The notes beneath the pieces are model-generated. The model did not search any database and was not told the DNA's origin. It saw only the letters and a program-made list of their open reading frames with translations. A DNA stretch of 64,000 bases from JBKECO01 sp047974745 (GTDB lineage: Bacteria > Bacillota > Clostridia > Lachnospirales > Lachnospiraceae): assembly GCA_047974745.1 (NCBI GenBank), contig JBKECO010000003.1, positions 248,001 through 312,000 of the forward strand. The letters run 5' to 3'. Of the stretch, positions 44,102 through 52,540 are shown one piece after another. The translations under genes were made by a program, and so were the position numbers. Every line of letters starts with the position of its first letter. Position 1 is the first letter of the stretch.

Positions 44102-46522
44102 CTACTTACGAAGCTCAATATCTTTTGCCTCAAGCGCTTTTAAAATTCGATTCATCGCTGTTATGATATCCGACTCCTCCAGGTTTTTGTCCTTGGAGCG
44201 AAAGGTCAGAGTATATGCCATTGACTTATATCCCTCTTGTATCTGACTGCCTTCATAAAGATCAAACAGAGCAAAGCTCTCCAAAAAAGAACCTCCCTTG
44301 GATTCAAAGATCTCTTCGATCTCGCCAGCCAGTATTGAATTTGGAACTACCATGCTCAGATCTCTGGTAGCCGCCGGGAATTTGGCAATGCCTTTATATT
44401 TTCGATCAAAAGAAGCATTTTCTATGATAACAGGCATATCCAGAACTGCTATATAAACTCGTTCTTTTATATTGTAATTGGCAGCTACACTTGGATGCAG
44501 TTCACCAATATATCCAGTCATAATATTATTGTATAAAATGGCGCCTTGCCTGCCAGGATGAAGGAAAGACTGTTTGATGCCAGGGTCAAAGGTCAGCCTT
44601 TCTGTAAGACCATTCTTAAGAAAAACATCCTCCACAACTGCTTTTAATGTATAGAAGTCTCCTTCCCCATACATTCCAAATGTCAACTGCATTCTCTCGT
44701 CTGGAAGATCCGTTAATGGAAGCTCATTTGCGATGTAAATATTACCCATCTCATAAAGTCGTACATCTTTATTACGACGATTATAGTTCGTTGCCAGTGA
44801 AACTAACATCCCATTTAGTGAAATCGTTCGCATAATGCTATAATCTTCGCCCAAAGGATTCATGATTTCAATCGCTTGTCGGATCTTCGAATCTGCAGGA
44901 ATGAGTAATTTGTCGAAAACCTTCGGACTTTCAAAGGAATAGCACATTCCCTGACTGAACCCATAGTTTTCCGCAACTTCTCTGGAAGCAGCTTCTACAC
45001 GAAGTTTAAAAGATAATTTTCCAGTCGTTGCTTCTCCATTAGGAAGGGTTGTCGGAATCTTATCGTACCCATAGAAACGTGCTACCTCTTCCGCAATGTC
45101 TGCATCACATAGGAGGTCCTGTCTAAAAGTCGGGATCAGCAGATTTCCATCCTCCTGAAGATAGTTCAGACCCGCTCTTTCAAAATATTCGAGCATATGC
45201 TCTTCTGAGATTTCTGTGCCCAGTAAGCGATTGTATTTTGCCGGTTCAAAAGGAATTTCAATCTCTTCTCTTATATTGGGATAGATGTCGATAACACCAC
45301 CGATCACCTCTCCTGCAGCAAGCTCCTCAACAAGCTGACACGCACGGTTTATGGCATGGATCGCATTGTTAGGATCCAGACCTTTTTCAAAAATGGAGGA
45401 GGCATCCGTTCTCATTCCCAGCTTCTTAGCAGAAAGTCGTATATTTGACCCATCAAAGCAGGCTGATTCCAACAACACGGTCTTAACATCATCCGTGATC
45501 ATTGAATTCTCGCCACCCATGATTCCTGCAATGCCAACAGCCTTATCTGCATCGTTAATCATCAGAATGGAGGAATCAAGTTTTCTGGTCTGCCCATCTA
45601 AGGTTATGAATTCCTCACCCTCCTGAGCTCTCTTTACTATAATTTCATTTCCGGCGATCGTACTTAAATCAAAGGCATGCATTGGCTGCCCGTATTCAAG
45701 CATAACGTAGTTTGTAATATCCACCAGATTATTGATTGAGCGAATTCCGTGAGAGCGCAATCTTCGCTTCATCCAATCAGGTGATGGTCCGATCTTTATG
45801 TTTTTAACAGCTCGCGCAGTATATCGGCTGCAGAGATCCGGGTCTTCCACTGTGATCTTAACCAGATCTTCTATTAACTCATTGTTTCCTGTGTTTTTTG
45901 GCATAGGAGGAACAAATTGTGTCTTAAAGGTTGCCGAAGCTTCTCTGGCAATTCCAATTACGGAAAAACAGTCAACGCGATTTGATGTAACCTCATACTC
46001 AACAATGACATCATCCAATCCCAGTCTTCGGACTGCATTTTCCCCTATGACGGCATCCTCTGAAAATATATAGATTCCATTTTCCGGAGCTTCCGGGAAC
46101 AGTTCTCTGGTTGACCCTAGTTCTTCAATCGAGCACAGCATGCCAAAGGATTCAACACCTCTTAATTTTCCTTTCTTTATTGGAATTCCATTTTCCTGTA
46201 AAGATCCGTCGTGTCCACCAGCAACTCGGCCACCTGGAAGTACGACTGGTACTTTATCCAGTTCTTTTACATTGGGTGCCCCGGTAACGATCTGAACCAG
46301 ACCGGTTTCACCAGTGTCAACCTGGCAAATGATCAGCTTATCTGCATCTGGATGTGGTTCGATCTTTATGATTTGTCCAATCACGATTCCCTCCAGATTC
46401 TGATCCATCTTCATATAGCCTTCTGCCTTTGTTCCAGACATTGTCATGGCATCCATATATTCCAAAATCCCAGCATTTAAACCAGGCACCATTGATTTGA
46501 CCCATTCGAGCGATGTTTTCAT
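44102..46522 (-). CDS. pheT: Phenylalanyl-tRNA synthetase beta subunit
   Basis: 806-aa subunit of the alpha2-beta2 enzyme. The tRNA-binding EMAP-like domain is at about 40-150 (IGQIIKIEPHPDADKLIIC). B3/B4 editing and B5 domains follow (ITNYVMLEYGQPMHAFD near 270). A C-terminal ferredoxin-fold anticodon-binding domain covers about 710-806 (FPAATRDLSMVVPNSI). Length is normal. It starts 14 bp after pheS with RBS GAGAGGAA. Confidence 0.97.
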   Translation of the reverse strand: MKTSLEWVKSMVPGLNAGILEYMDAMTMSGTKAEGYMKMDQNLEGIVIGQIIKIEPHPDADKLIICQVDTGETGLVQIVTGAPNVKELDKVPVVLPGGRVAGGHDGSLQENGIPIKKGKLRGVESFGMLCSIEELGSTRELFPEAPENGIYIFSEDAVIGENAVRRLGLDDVIVEYEVTSNRVDCFSVIGIAREASATFKTQFVPPMPKNTGNNELIEDLVKITVEDPDLCSRYTARAVKNIKIGPSPDWMKRRLRSHGIRSINNLVDITNYVMLEYGQPMHAFDLSTIAGNEIIVKRAQEGEEFITLDGQTRKLDSSILMINDADKAVGIAGIMGGENSMITDDVKTVLLESACFDGSNIRLSAKKLGMRTDASSIFEKGLDPNNAIHAINRACQLVEELAAGEVIGGVIDIYPNIREEIEIPFEPAKYNRLLGTEISEEHMLEYFERAGLNYLQEDGNLLIPTFRQDLLCDADIAEEVARFYGYDKIPTTLPNGEATTGKLSFKLRVEAASREVAENYGFSQGMCYSFESPKVFDKLLIPADSKIRQAIEIMNPLGEDYSIMRTISLNGMLVSLATNYNRRNKDVRLYEMGNIYIANELPLTDLPDERMQLTFGMYGEGDFYTLKAVVEDVFLKNGLTERLTFDPGIKQSFLHPGRQGAILYNNIMTGYIGELHPSVAANYNIKERVYIAVLDMPVIIENASFDRKYKGIAKFPAATRDLSMVVPNSILAGEIEEIFESKGGSFLESFALFDLYEGSQIQEGYKSMAYTLTFRSKDKNLEESDIITAMNRILKALEAKDIELRK

Positions 46523-46536
46523 TTTGTATTCCTCTC

Positions 46537-47556
46537 TTAAAACTGTTTTAAAAATCTTTCGTCATTCTCATAGAGAAGCCGCATGTCATCAATTTCATTT
46601 TTCAGGATCGTAATACGCTCAAGACCGACTCCGAACGCAAATCCAGAATATACTTCAGGATCGATTCCGCTTTTTCGAAGCACTTCAGGATGCACCATAC
46701 CACAGCCGAGTATTTCGATCCATCCTTCCCCTTTACAAAAACGGCAGCCCTTTCCTTTGCACTTAAAACAACTGACATCTACTTCCGCACTGGGTTCTGT
46801 AAAAGGAAAATGATGTGGTCTGAACTTGACCTTTGTATCTTCTCCAAATAATTCCTTTACAAATTCCTGCAGAGTACCTTTTAAGTCTGCAAAGGTAATA
46901 TGTTGATCAATGACCATCCCTTCGATCTGGTGAAATGAAGGCGAATGTGTAGCATCTACCTCATCTGAACGAAATACTCTTCCAGGTGCGATCATTCTGA
47001 TTGGCAGTTTGCCCTGTTCCATGACACGAATCTGAACAGGAGAAGTCTGTGTACGCAGCAGTATATCCTTATTAATATAGAATGTATCCTGTTCGTCTTT
47101 GGCCGGATGATTTGCCGGAATATTTAATGCCTCGAAATTATAGTAATCCATCTCGATTTCCGGGCCCTCCACGACCTCATAGCCCATACCGACAAAGATC
47201 CTTTCTACTTCTTCCAATGTAGATGTATTTGGATGTCTGTGTCCTTTTTTGATTTTTTTGGACGGAAGTGTAATATCGATTACTTCTGATTCGAGTTTTC
47301 GTTCTAGTTCCGCTTTTTCCAATGCCTTTTTAGTCTCTTCGATTCCAGTTTCAATCTCGCCACGGATTTCATTTACCATTTGTCCAAAACTTGGTCGTTC
47401 TTCCGGCGAAAGATCCTTCATACTTTTTAAGATCGCTGTCAAATCGCCTTTTTTTCCAAGGACAGAAACCCTGACATCATTTAAAATAGCCAGATTATCA
47501 GATGACTTTATCTTATAGAGAGCATCTTCTTTGATTTTTAGTAATTTTTCATTCAT
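46537..47556 (-). CDS. pheS: Phenylalanyl-tRNA synthetase alpha subunit
   Basis: 339-aa catalytic subunit. An N-terminal coiled coil (about 1-85) precedes the class II core: GHRHPNTSTLEEVERIF near 108, SPSFHQIEGMVID (motif 2 area) and the C-terminal GFAFGVGLERITIL (motif 3). An extra Cys-rich insert CFKCKGKGCRFCKGEGW near 260-280 is common in this family. AAGGAG precedes the ATG. The gene is controlled by the T-box leader upstream. Confidence 0.97.
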   Translation of the reverse strand: MNEKLLKIKEDALYKIKSSDNLAILNDVRVSVLGKKGDLTAILKSMKDLSPEERPSFGQMVNEIRGEIETGIEETKKALEKAELERKLESEVIDITLPSKKIKKGHRHPNTSTLEEVERIFVGMGYEVVEGPEIEMDYYNFEALNIPANHPAKDEQDTFYINKDILLRTQTSPVQIRVMEQGKLPIRMIAPGRVFRSDEVDATHSPSFHQIEGMVIDQHITFADLKGTLQEFVKELFGEDTKVKFRPHHFPFTEPSAEVDVSCFKCKGKGCRFCKGEGWIEILGCGMVHPEVLRKSGIDPEVYSGFAFGVGLERITILKNEIDDMRLLYENDERFLKQF

Positions 47557-47580
47557 TTGAAATCTCCTTTAAATGATATT

Positions 47581-47812
47581 AAAAAAAGTCTATTCACCCT
47601 AAAAGGGACGAATAGACTCCGCGATACCACCCTGATTCTTAAGTTTGGACTTAAGCTCTTAATTCTGTGTAACGTACAGTTCACGTCATGGACTACTGAT
47701 AGTTCACCCACACAGCTCCCGTGCGAAAGCATGTATTCATCTTACCCTAAAGAAGCTCTCAGCTTGTTGCTTCCTCTCTCTGTAGAAAGTATGATACACA
47801 CATCACGATCAT
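47581..47812 (-). promoter_or_regulatory. T-box leader (tRNA-Phe) of pheST
   Basis: The minus strand shows the T-box core GGGTGGTATCGCGG (within 47633-47619), which pairs with the uncharged tRNA acceptor end. The terminator stem is AGTCTATTC (47618-47610) with GAATAGACT (47595-47587), followed by a T run to 47581. Stem I features include AGAGAG and the GAAGC/GCTTC stem. The specifier is read as TTC (47727-47725), a Phe codon, between the helices CGTG/CACG and TGTAT/ATACA. This matches the downstream synthetase. Low charged tRNA-Phe should allow read-through into pheS-pheT-queA-pilZ. Confidence 0.93.
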
Positions 47813-47818
47813 TGCCTT

Positions 47819-47847
47819 TATATATTTTGATATTCTAACATAGGCAA
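47819..47847 (-). promoter_or_regulatory. Predicted sigma-A promoter of the pheST leader
   Basis: Minus strand TTGCCT (47847-47842), 17-nt spacer, TATATA (47824-47819). It lies in the short gap after yihY and in front of the T-box. Confidence 0.6.
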
Positions 47848-47856
47848 TTTAAAACT

Positions 47857-48720
47857 TCAATGCTTTTTCTTACGTTTTATATATTCTTCTATGCTTTCAA
47901 TGAGTGTATAGGAGTAAATCACATTAAATTCAGCACACATCAAAAAAATGTACATGCAGATATAGAGCCAGATCATTACAAGTACAATTGTAGTCAAACT
48001 TCCGTACATGGAGAATCCATGAAAATAATTTACATAAACGGAAAGACCAAAGGAGAAACCGAACCAGGAAAGAGCACAGATCAGTGCACCAGGAAGCTGT
48101 TTTAATATCTTCCGTCTTTTCAGTTCCTTTTTATGATTTGGCAAAAATTCATATAAAATCGTAAAGAATACTACAAGAACGACGACCATAATCAAATATC
48201 TCAAATGGAATACCTGTCCAAAGAAACCTTCTGTCCAGCTAAAATGTGCAGATAGATAGGCACCTAGTTTATTGCCAAATATAATCAGGATCAGTATAAA
48301 AATAAGTGCAGCTTCAAAGAGAAAGGTATATACGGTTGACCATAATCGCAAAATGATCCAGTTTCTGGTTTCTTTGATATCGTTTACAGCATTGAGTCCG
48401 GATGCCATATATTGGAATCCTTTCGCTGCAGTCCAGATAGCCAGGACAACAGTCAGAGATAGTACCCCCGCAGACCTAGAATAGATCTCATCAATGATAC
48501 CTTCGATCAGATCTGAGAAGTAATCAGGAAAGGTTATTTGAACAAGATGGAGAAGCGTCTCTTGTGTGATCAATGTATACTGTAATATAGTCACTAAGAT
48601 CAGCAAAAAGGGAATTGCTGAGGAAATAATAAAATATGCTGATTGTGCCGCGAAAGCATCAATATTATCACTTTTGCATTTTCTCAAAAAGTATCGGATT
48701 GAACTTATCACTTTTTCCAT
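47857..48720 (-). CDS. YihY/BrkB-family membrane protein
   Basis: 287-aa protein with about six hydrophobic helices. The N-terminal part has the family pattern AAQSAYFIISSAIPFLL near residues 23-39 and LWTAAKGF-like AIWTAAKGFQYMASGLN near 115. The C-terminus is basic (KRKKKH). Family members were once called ribonuclease BN, but that was an error; the function is unknown. RBS AAGGCGGG. It lies just past the terminator of the 6S RNA candidate and may be expressed by read-through from it. Confidence 0.85.
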   Translation of the reverse strand: MEKVISSIRYFLRKCKSDNIDAFAAQSAYFIISSAIPFLLILVTILQYTLITQETLLHLVQITFPDYFSDLIEGIIDEIYSRSAGVLSLTVVLAIWTAAKGFQYMASGLNAVNDIKETRNWIILRLWSTVYTFLFEAALIFILILIIFGNKLGAYLSAHFSWTEGFFGQVFHLRYLIMVVVLVVFFTILYEFLPNHKKELKRRKILKQLPGALICALSWFGFSFGLSVYVNYFHGFSMYGSLTTIVLVMIWLYICMYIFLMCAEFNVIYSYTLIESIEEYIKRKKKH

Positions 48721-48735
48721 TTTGACCCGCCTTAC

Positions 48736-48763
48736 GAAAAAGAAGCTGCTATTAGCAGCTTCT
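48736..48763 (-). terminator. Intrinsic terminator of the 6S RNA candidate
   Basis: Minus strand AGAAGCTGC (48763-48755), loop of five, GCAGCTTCT (48749-48741), followed by a T-run. It lies between the RNA and the yihY RBS. Confidence 0.88.
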
Positions 48764-48771
48764 TAGTTTAT

Positions 48772-48970
48772 TTTTGAATCACCCAAAATGCCGTTTCCTG
48801 CGATTTTGACTCCTAGCCTAAGCCAGGTGGGTAACCGCATCCATTTGTTCTGCCTTCCGCTGCATAGACGGCCTGACATATTATAATGGTCATTAGGAAT
48901 CCCATGAAAGTAAATGTAGGTTCAAAATTGCAGGGTGTCGAACATCCCAGGATTTCGATTCAATACAATC
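48772..48970 (-). ncRNA. ssrS: 6S RNA candidate
   Basis: A 190-nt core closes with TTGAATC (48963-48957 on minus) paired to GATTCAA (48780-48774). Inside, CCTGC-A-ATTTTGA pairs with TCAAAAT-C-GCAGG, and CCTA with TAGG, giving a long rod with an open middle. That length, the rod shape and the fragment GGGATTCC resemble clostridial 6S RNA, the regulator that binds housekeeping RNA polymerase. It has a consensus promoter 17 bp upstream of the start region and a strong terminator, and no ORF. Identification rests on structure and memory of the family, not a covariance search. Confidence 0.75.
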
Positions 48971-48981
48971 TTCGTACCTTT

Positions 48982-49010
48982 ATTATAATAGCAGTTCTAT
49001 ACTTTTTCAA
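48982..49010 (-). promoter_or_regulatory. Sigma-A promoter of the 6S RNA candidate
   Basis: Minus strand TTGAAA (49010-49005), 17-nt spacer, TATAAT (48987-48982); predicted start near 48975. Confidence 0.8.
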
Positions 49011-49017
49011 TATTTAT

Positions 49018-49425
49018 TTACATATTTAAGTCATTCGGCGTGAATGAAAAAGGCAGCAGATCATTCAGGCTGAACACTCTGTACTCCGTGATCGATGATG
49101 CAATTACAATCTGAAAGTCGGACAGATCACAAAATTCTGCCAAGACCTGTCTGCAGACACCGCATGGAAATACAGATGTATTACCTGCTCCGACGATAGC
49201 GATCGCGCGGAAATTACGAACTCCCATGGATACCGCTTTAAATATTGCGGTACGTTCTGCGCAGTTCGTTGGACCGTATGCCGCATTTTCTACATTGCAC
49301 CCGGTATGAATTTGACCAGCTGTATCCAGCAGAGCTGCACCTACCAAAAATCCGGAGTAAGGAGCATAAGCATATTCTCTGGCTGAATAGGCAGCAGTGA
49401 TCAGCGTTTCATAATCAATATTCAT
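49018..49425 (-). CDS. cdd: Cytidine deaminase
   Basis: 135-aa zinc enzyme converting (deoxy)cytidine to (deoxy)uridine. Zinc ligands C55, C88 and C91 and the catalytic Glu57 (NCAE) are present, in the order CNVENAAYGPTNCAE then PCGVCRQVL. The short tetrameric type is seen. It overlaps the end of deoC by 11 bp, so the two are probably translated together. Confidence 0.95.
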   Translation of the reverse strand: MNIDYETLITAAYSAREYAYAPYSGFLVGAALLDTAGQIHTGCNVENAAYGPTNCAERTAIFKAVSMGVRNFRAIAIVGAGNTSVFPCGVCRQVLAEFCDLSDFQIVIASSITEYRVFSLNDLLPFSFTPNDLNM

Positions 49426-50080
49426 GGTTATTTGTCACTCCATTTAAAATTTCAATCGCTGAACTGGTTCCAATCCGACTGCATCCTGCTTCAATAAATG
49501 CTTTTATATCTGCAAGGCTGCGTACTCCGCCGGCTGCTTTGATTTTGACATATGGTCCAATATTCTCTTTCATCAGTTTTACATCAGACAGAGTTGCACC
49601 ACCGGTACCAAAACCAGTGGAAGTCTTTATAAAATCGGCTCTTGCATCCGTTACAATCTTACAAAGTCTGATCTTCTCTTCATCCGTGAGATAACAGGTC
49701 TCTATAATGACTTTTAAGACTTTTGATTTTGATGCTTCTCTTATTTCCTTGATCTCGTGATACACCTTATCGAAATCACCATTTTTTACGTCTGCTATAT
49801 TGATTACCATATCTATCTCTAAAGCACCATCCAAAATCGCATTTTTTGTTTCTTCTATTTTAGTACTTGTGTCAGTATAGCCCAATGGGAATCCGATCAC
49901 TGTACAAATAGTCAAATCAGGAAACTCATTGTGTATACGAGCAACATAGGATGGCGGAATGCATACGGAAGCCATTTGATACTTTATTGCCTCCATGCAT
50001 AATTGCCTGATATCCTCCATCGTAGTGAATGCTTTCAGTGATGTATGGTCGATATATTGATAATAATTTTTACAATCCAT
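49415..50080 (-). CDS. deoC: Deoxyribose-phosphate aldolase
   Basis: 221-aa class I aldolase splitting 2-deoxyribose-5-phosphate into glyceraldehyde-3-phosphate and acetaldehyde. The Schiff-base Lys sits in ADFIKTSTGF, and KVIIETCYLTDEEKI is the second catalytic stretch. RBS GGAGAG. With cdd and pdp it degrades deoxynucleosides. A -10-like TATAAT lies at 50138-50133 on the minus strand, but the -35 is unclear. Confidence 0.96.
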   Translation of the reverse strand: MDCKNYYQYIDHTSLKAFTTMEDIRQLCMEAIKYQMASVCIPPSYVARIHNEFPDLTICTVIGFPLGYTDTSTKIEETKNAILDGALEIDMVINIADVKNGDFDKVYHEIKEIREASKSKVLKVIIETCYLTDEEKIRLCKIVTDARADFIKTSTGFGTGGATLSDVKLMKENIGPYVKIKAAGGVRSLADIKAFIEAGCSRIGTSSAIEILNGVTNNHEY

Positions 50081-50218
50081 AGTACTCTCCTATGCCAATT
50101 TCTGTGCCAGATTGCTGAACTCTGTATTTTAGATTATACAATAAAACGCTGTATTTTGCCACAACTGAGCAATAATTATTCAAAAAATCCGAATAAATGA
50201 AATATATTTATGTATACC

Positions 50219-50248
50219 TTGTCGCATAAAGTTAAAATGTGCTATGAT
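50219..50248 (+). promoter_or_regulatory. Predicted promoter of the Si-type citrate synthase gene
   Basis: TTGTCG (50219-50224), 18-nt spacer, TATGAT (50243-50248) with an extended TG. A strong RBS AAGGAGG is at 50264-50270. Confidence 0.6.
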
Positions 50249-50277
50249 AAGTCGTACAGAATTAAGGAGGTAAAACT

Positions 50278-51642
50278 ATGCATGAGAATTCGTTTAATGA
50301 GATCACACCTGAGATTTTGAGACTTGCCGAATTGAACAAACAGGCTGCATCCATAGATCCGTCGCTTTACGTACAATACGATGTTAAAAGAGGTCTGCGT
50401 GACTTAAATGGTAAGGGAGTTCTCGTTGGACTGACAGAAATATCAGATGTTTGTGCGACTGCAATATTAGATGGAGAACCTGTTCCTGCACCCGGCAGCC
50501 TTTATTATCGTGGCTATAATGTTAAGGAACTCGTGAATGGACTTTCTACGACCAATCATTTTGGTTTTGAGGAAAGTGCATATCTTTTGTTGTTCGGCAG
50601 CCTTCCCACAGATGCTCAATTGAATGACTTTGTCAGTCAGCTTGGTTTTTATAGAACGCTTCCTACCAGCTTTGTTCGGGACATTATTATGAAGGCCCCC
50701 AGTAAGGATATGATGAATACACTTGCCAGAAGCGTATTAACGCTGTATTCCTATGATGGAAAGGCAGACGACATCTCTCTGGCTAATGTACTTCGCCAGT
50801 GCCTGCAGCTGATCAGCCTCTTCCCGCTTCTGTCAGTATATGGATATCAGGCATATAAACACTATCATGATGGGGCTAGTCTTTTCATTCACCAGCCAAG
50901 ACCAGAATATTCCACTGCTGAGAATCTTCTTCATATTTTAAGACCAGATAGTAAGTTCACTGCACTAGAAGCAAAGCTTTTGGATATCGCATTGATCCTT
51001 CATATGGAACATGGAGGTGGTAATAACTCTACCTTTACGACACACCTCGTTTCTTCATCCGGTTCTGACACCTATTCTGTAATAGCAGCTTCCCTTGGCT
51101 CTTTAAAAGGACCACGACATGGCGGTGCCAATATCAAGGTCGTACAGATGATGACCGATATGAAGGCGAACATAACGGACTGGAAGGATGAGGATCAGGT
51201 ATCTGGATATTTACGGGCACTCCTTCACAGACAGGTATTCGATAAACAGGGCTTAATTTATGGTATGGGTCATGCTGTCTATTCACTTTCTGATCCAAGA
51301 GCCGAGATTCTGCGGGATTTTGTTGGTCTTCTTTCCACTGAAAAAAATAGAGAAGATGAATATGCACTCTACTCCATGGTAGAACGACTCGCTCCACAGA
51401 TCATCAGTGAAGAACGAAAGATTTTTAAAGGAGTAAGTCCAAATGTTGATTTTTTCAGTGGATTTGTCTACTCCATGCTGGATCTGCCATTAGAATTATA
51501 TACTCCTCTCTTTGCAGTAGCCAGAATCGTTGGTTGGAGTGCACATCGTATGGAAGATATCACTTACAATCATAAAATCATGCGTCCAGCATATAAATTT
51601 GTCAGTACACATAAGGATTATATTCCAATGAATGAACGATAA
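50278..51642 (+). CDS. gltA: Citrate/2-methylcitrate synthase family protein (Si-type)
   Basis: 454-aa member of the classical citrate synthase family, condensing acetyl-CoA with oxaloacetate. The active-site regions are EHGGGNNSTF, PRHGGANIKV and GMGHAVYSLSDPRA, with the catalytic Asp in VDFFSG and the Arg/His region VGWSAH. The Arg of the usual GHRVYK motif is Ala here; I recall the same in related Clostridia. About 60 N-terminal residues precede the canonical domain. It stands alone, 17 kb from the Re-type gene, and is followed by a strong terminator. Methylcitrate synthase activity cannot be excluded. Confidence 0.9.
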   Translation: MHENSFNEITPEILRLAELNKQAASIDPSLYVQYDVKRGLRDLNGKGVLVGLTEISDVCATAILDGEPVPAPGSLYYRGYNVKELVNGLSTTNHFGFEESAYLLLFGSLPTDAQLNDFVSQLGFYRTLPTSFVRDIIMKAPSKDMMNTLARSVLTLYSYDGKADDISLANVLRQCLQLISLFPLLSVYGYQAYKHYHDGASLFIHQPRPEYSTAENLLHILRPDSKFTALEAKLLDIALILHMEHGGGNNSTFTTHLVSSSGSDTYSVIAASLGSLKGPRHGGANIKVVQMMTDMKANITDWKDEDQVSGYLRALLHRQVFDKQGLIYGMGHAVYSLSDPRAEILRDFVGLLSTEKNREDEYALYSMVERLAPQIISEERKIFKGVSPNVDFFSGFVYSMLDLPLELYTPLFAVARIVGWSAHRMEDITYNHKIMRPAYKFVSTHKDYIPMNER

Positions 51643-51671
51643 AACAGCCTCCATTTGGAGGCTGTTTTTTT
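51642..51671. terminator. Terminator after gltA
   Basis: AAACAGCCTCC (51642-51652), loop ATTT, GGAGGCTGTTT (51657-51667), then T residues on the plus strand. The stop codon of the convergent membrane-protein gene lies at its edge (51670-51672). Confidence 0.9.
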
Positions 51672-52008
51672 AGAAATATAGGGATCGAGCTTTTCTTAAT
51701 GCATTTGTGAACCAGACGAACATAACTATGAATACAATAATTCCGATCCAATTTACAATCGCTCCAAATGCATAGACCAAATCATTGATCAGACCCAATG
51801 CGCCAAATAAAGCGGCAATGATTCCAAACATAATAGACTTTTTATAAACAAAATCAATATAGCCTGCTTTGTCACGACATTTCGGAATCTCTTCCCTATT
51901 CATGACAATGGTGCTGATTTCTCCTGTTTGTTTCATACGGTAGGAAGTGAATACTATATATGCCCCAAATCCAATGATCATTAAATCAAATAAAACCATG
52001 AAATCCAT
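51670..52008 (-). CDS. Small membrane protein of unknown function
   Basis: 112-aa protein with three predicted membrane helices, at about residues 4-22 (VLFDLMIIGFGAYIVF), 57-75 and 78-100 (WIGIIVFIVMFVWF). The polar loop between the first two has EEIPKCRD. I do not recognise a family. It has a clean promoter and the RBS AAAGAGGAAAG, so it is very likely real. It is divergent from the CheY-like gene; their promoters are back to back. Confidence 0.72.
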   Translation of the reverse strand: MDFMVLFDLMIIGFGAYIVFTSYRMKQTGEISTIVMNREEIPKCRDKAGYIDFVYKKSIMFGIIAALFGALGLINDLVYAFGAIVNWIGIIVFIVMFVWFTNALRKARSLYF

Positions 52009-52052
52009 AATGCTTTCCTCTTTCTTTCAAAATGTAAATCTGTATTTTTACT

Positions 52053-52081
52053 ATTATAAACATAAATACCTACAATTTCAA
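52053..52081 (-). promoter_or_regulatory. Sigma-A promoter of the small membrane-protein gene
   Basis: Minus strand TTGAAA (52081-52076), 17-nt spacer, TATAAT (52058-52053). Confidence 0.75.
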
Positions 52082-52089
52082 GGTTTCTA

Positions 52090-52118
52090 TTGAAAGTTAA
52101 ATTCGAATATACTAAAAT
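52090..52118 (+). promoter_or_regulatory. Sigma-A promoter of the CheY-like gene
   Basis: TTGAAA (52090-52095), 17-nt spacer, TAAAAT (52113-52118). Only 8 bp separate its -35 from that of the divergent gene. Confidence 0.65.
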
Positions 52119-52158
52119 AAAAATAGATAACAAGTCGTAAAAAAGGGGGGATTTTTCT

Positions 52159-52539
52159 ATGAGTTTTGATACTGTTAAAATTATTATCATCGATGATTCG
52201 ATTTTAGCCAGAAAGCAATTAAAGGATGTTTTGTTTCAAAATGGAATTTCTCTTATCGTGGAAGGCTCAAATGGACAGGAAGCTGTCGATCTCTATAAGG
52301 AGCATCATCCAGATCTGGTATTTCTCGATATTGTTATGCCAGTAAAGAGTGGAAATGATGCTATTAAGGAAATAAAGGAATTTGACCCTGATGCGAATAT
52401 TATCATTGTCTCTTCAGTTGGTACACAGACGGAACTTCGTCACATGATAGAGGCAGGTGCTAAAGAGTTTATCCAAAAACCCTTTCAACCAGATCAGATC
52501 AGTCAAATATTAACAAAGTTATTTGAAGGGAGATCTTAA
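52159..52539 (+). CDS. Stand-alone CheY-like receiver protein
   Basis: 126-aa response-regulator receiver with no output domain. The acidic pocket is IIDDS near residue 10-14, the phospho-Asp is in VFLDIVMP (Asp near 57), the Thr/Ser switch in IIVSSVG (about 83-89), and the conserved Lys in FIQKPFQP (about 105). RBS is GGGGGG, unusually G-rich. The next gene begins one base after its stop and carries a CheX-like domain, which in other systems dephosphorylates CheY. No histidine kinase is in the window. Confidence 0.88.
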   Translation: MSFDTVKIIIIDDSILARKQLKDVLFQNGISLIVEGSNGQEAVDLYKEHHPDLVFLDIVMPVKSGNDAIKEIKEFDPDANIIIVSSVGTQTELRHMIEAGAKEFIQKPFQPDQISQILTKLFEGRS

Positions 52540-52540
52540 T

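Noticed and set aside
48721..49017. tRNA, tmRNA or SRP RNA in the gap before yihY
   Set aside because: No cloverleaf, no CCA-type acceptor, no tag reading frame and no SRP GGAA tetraloop pattern; the rod-like fold fits 6S RNA better.
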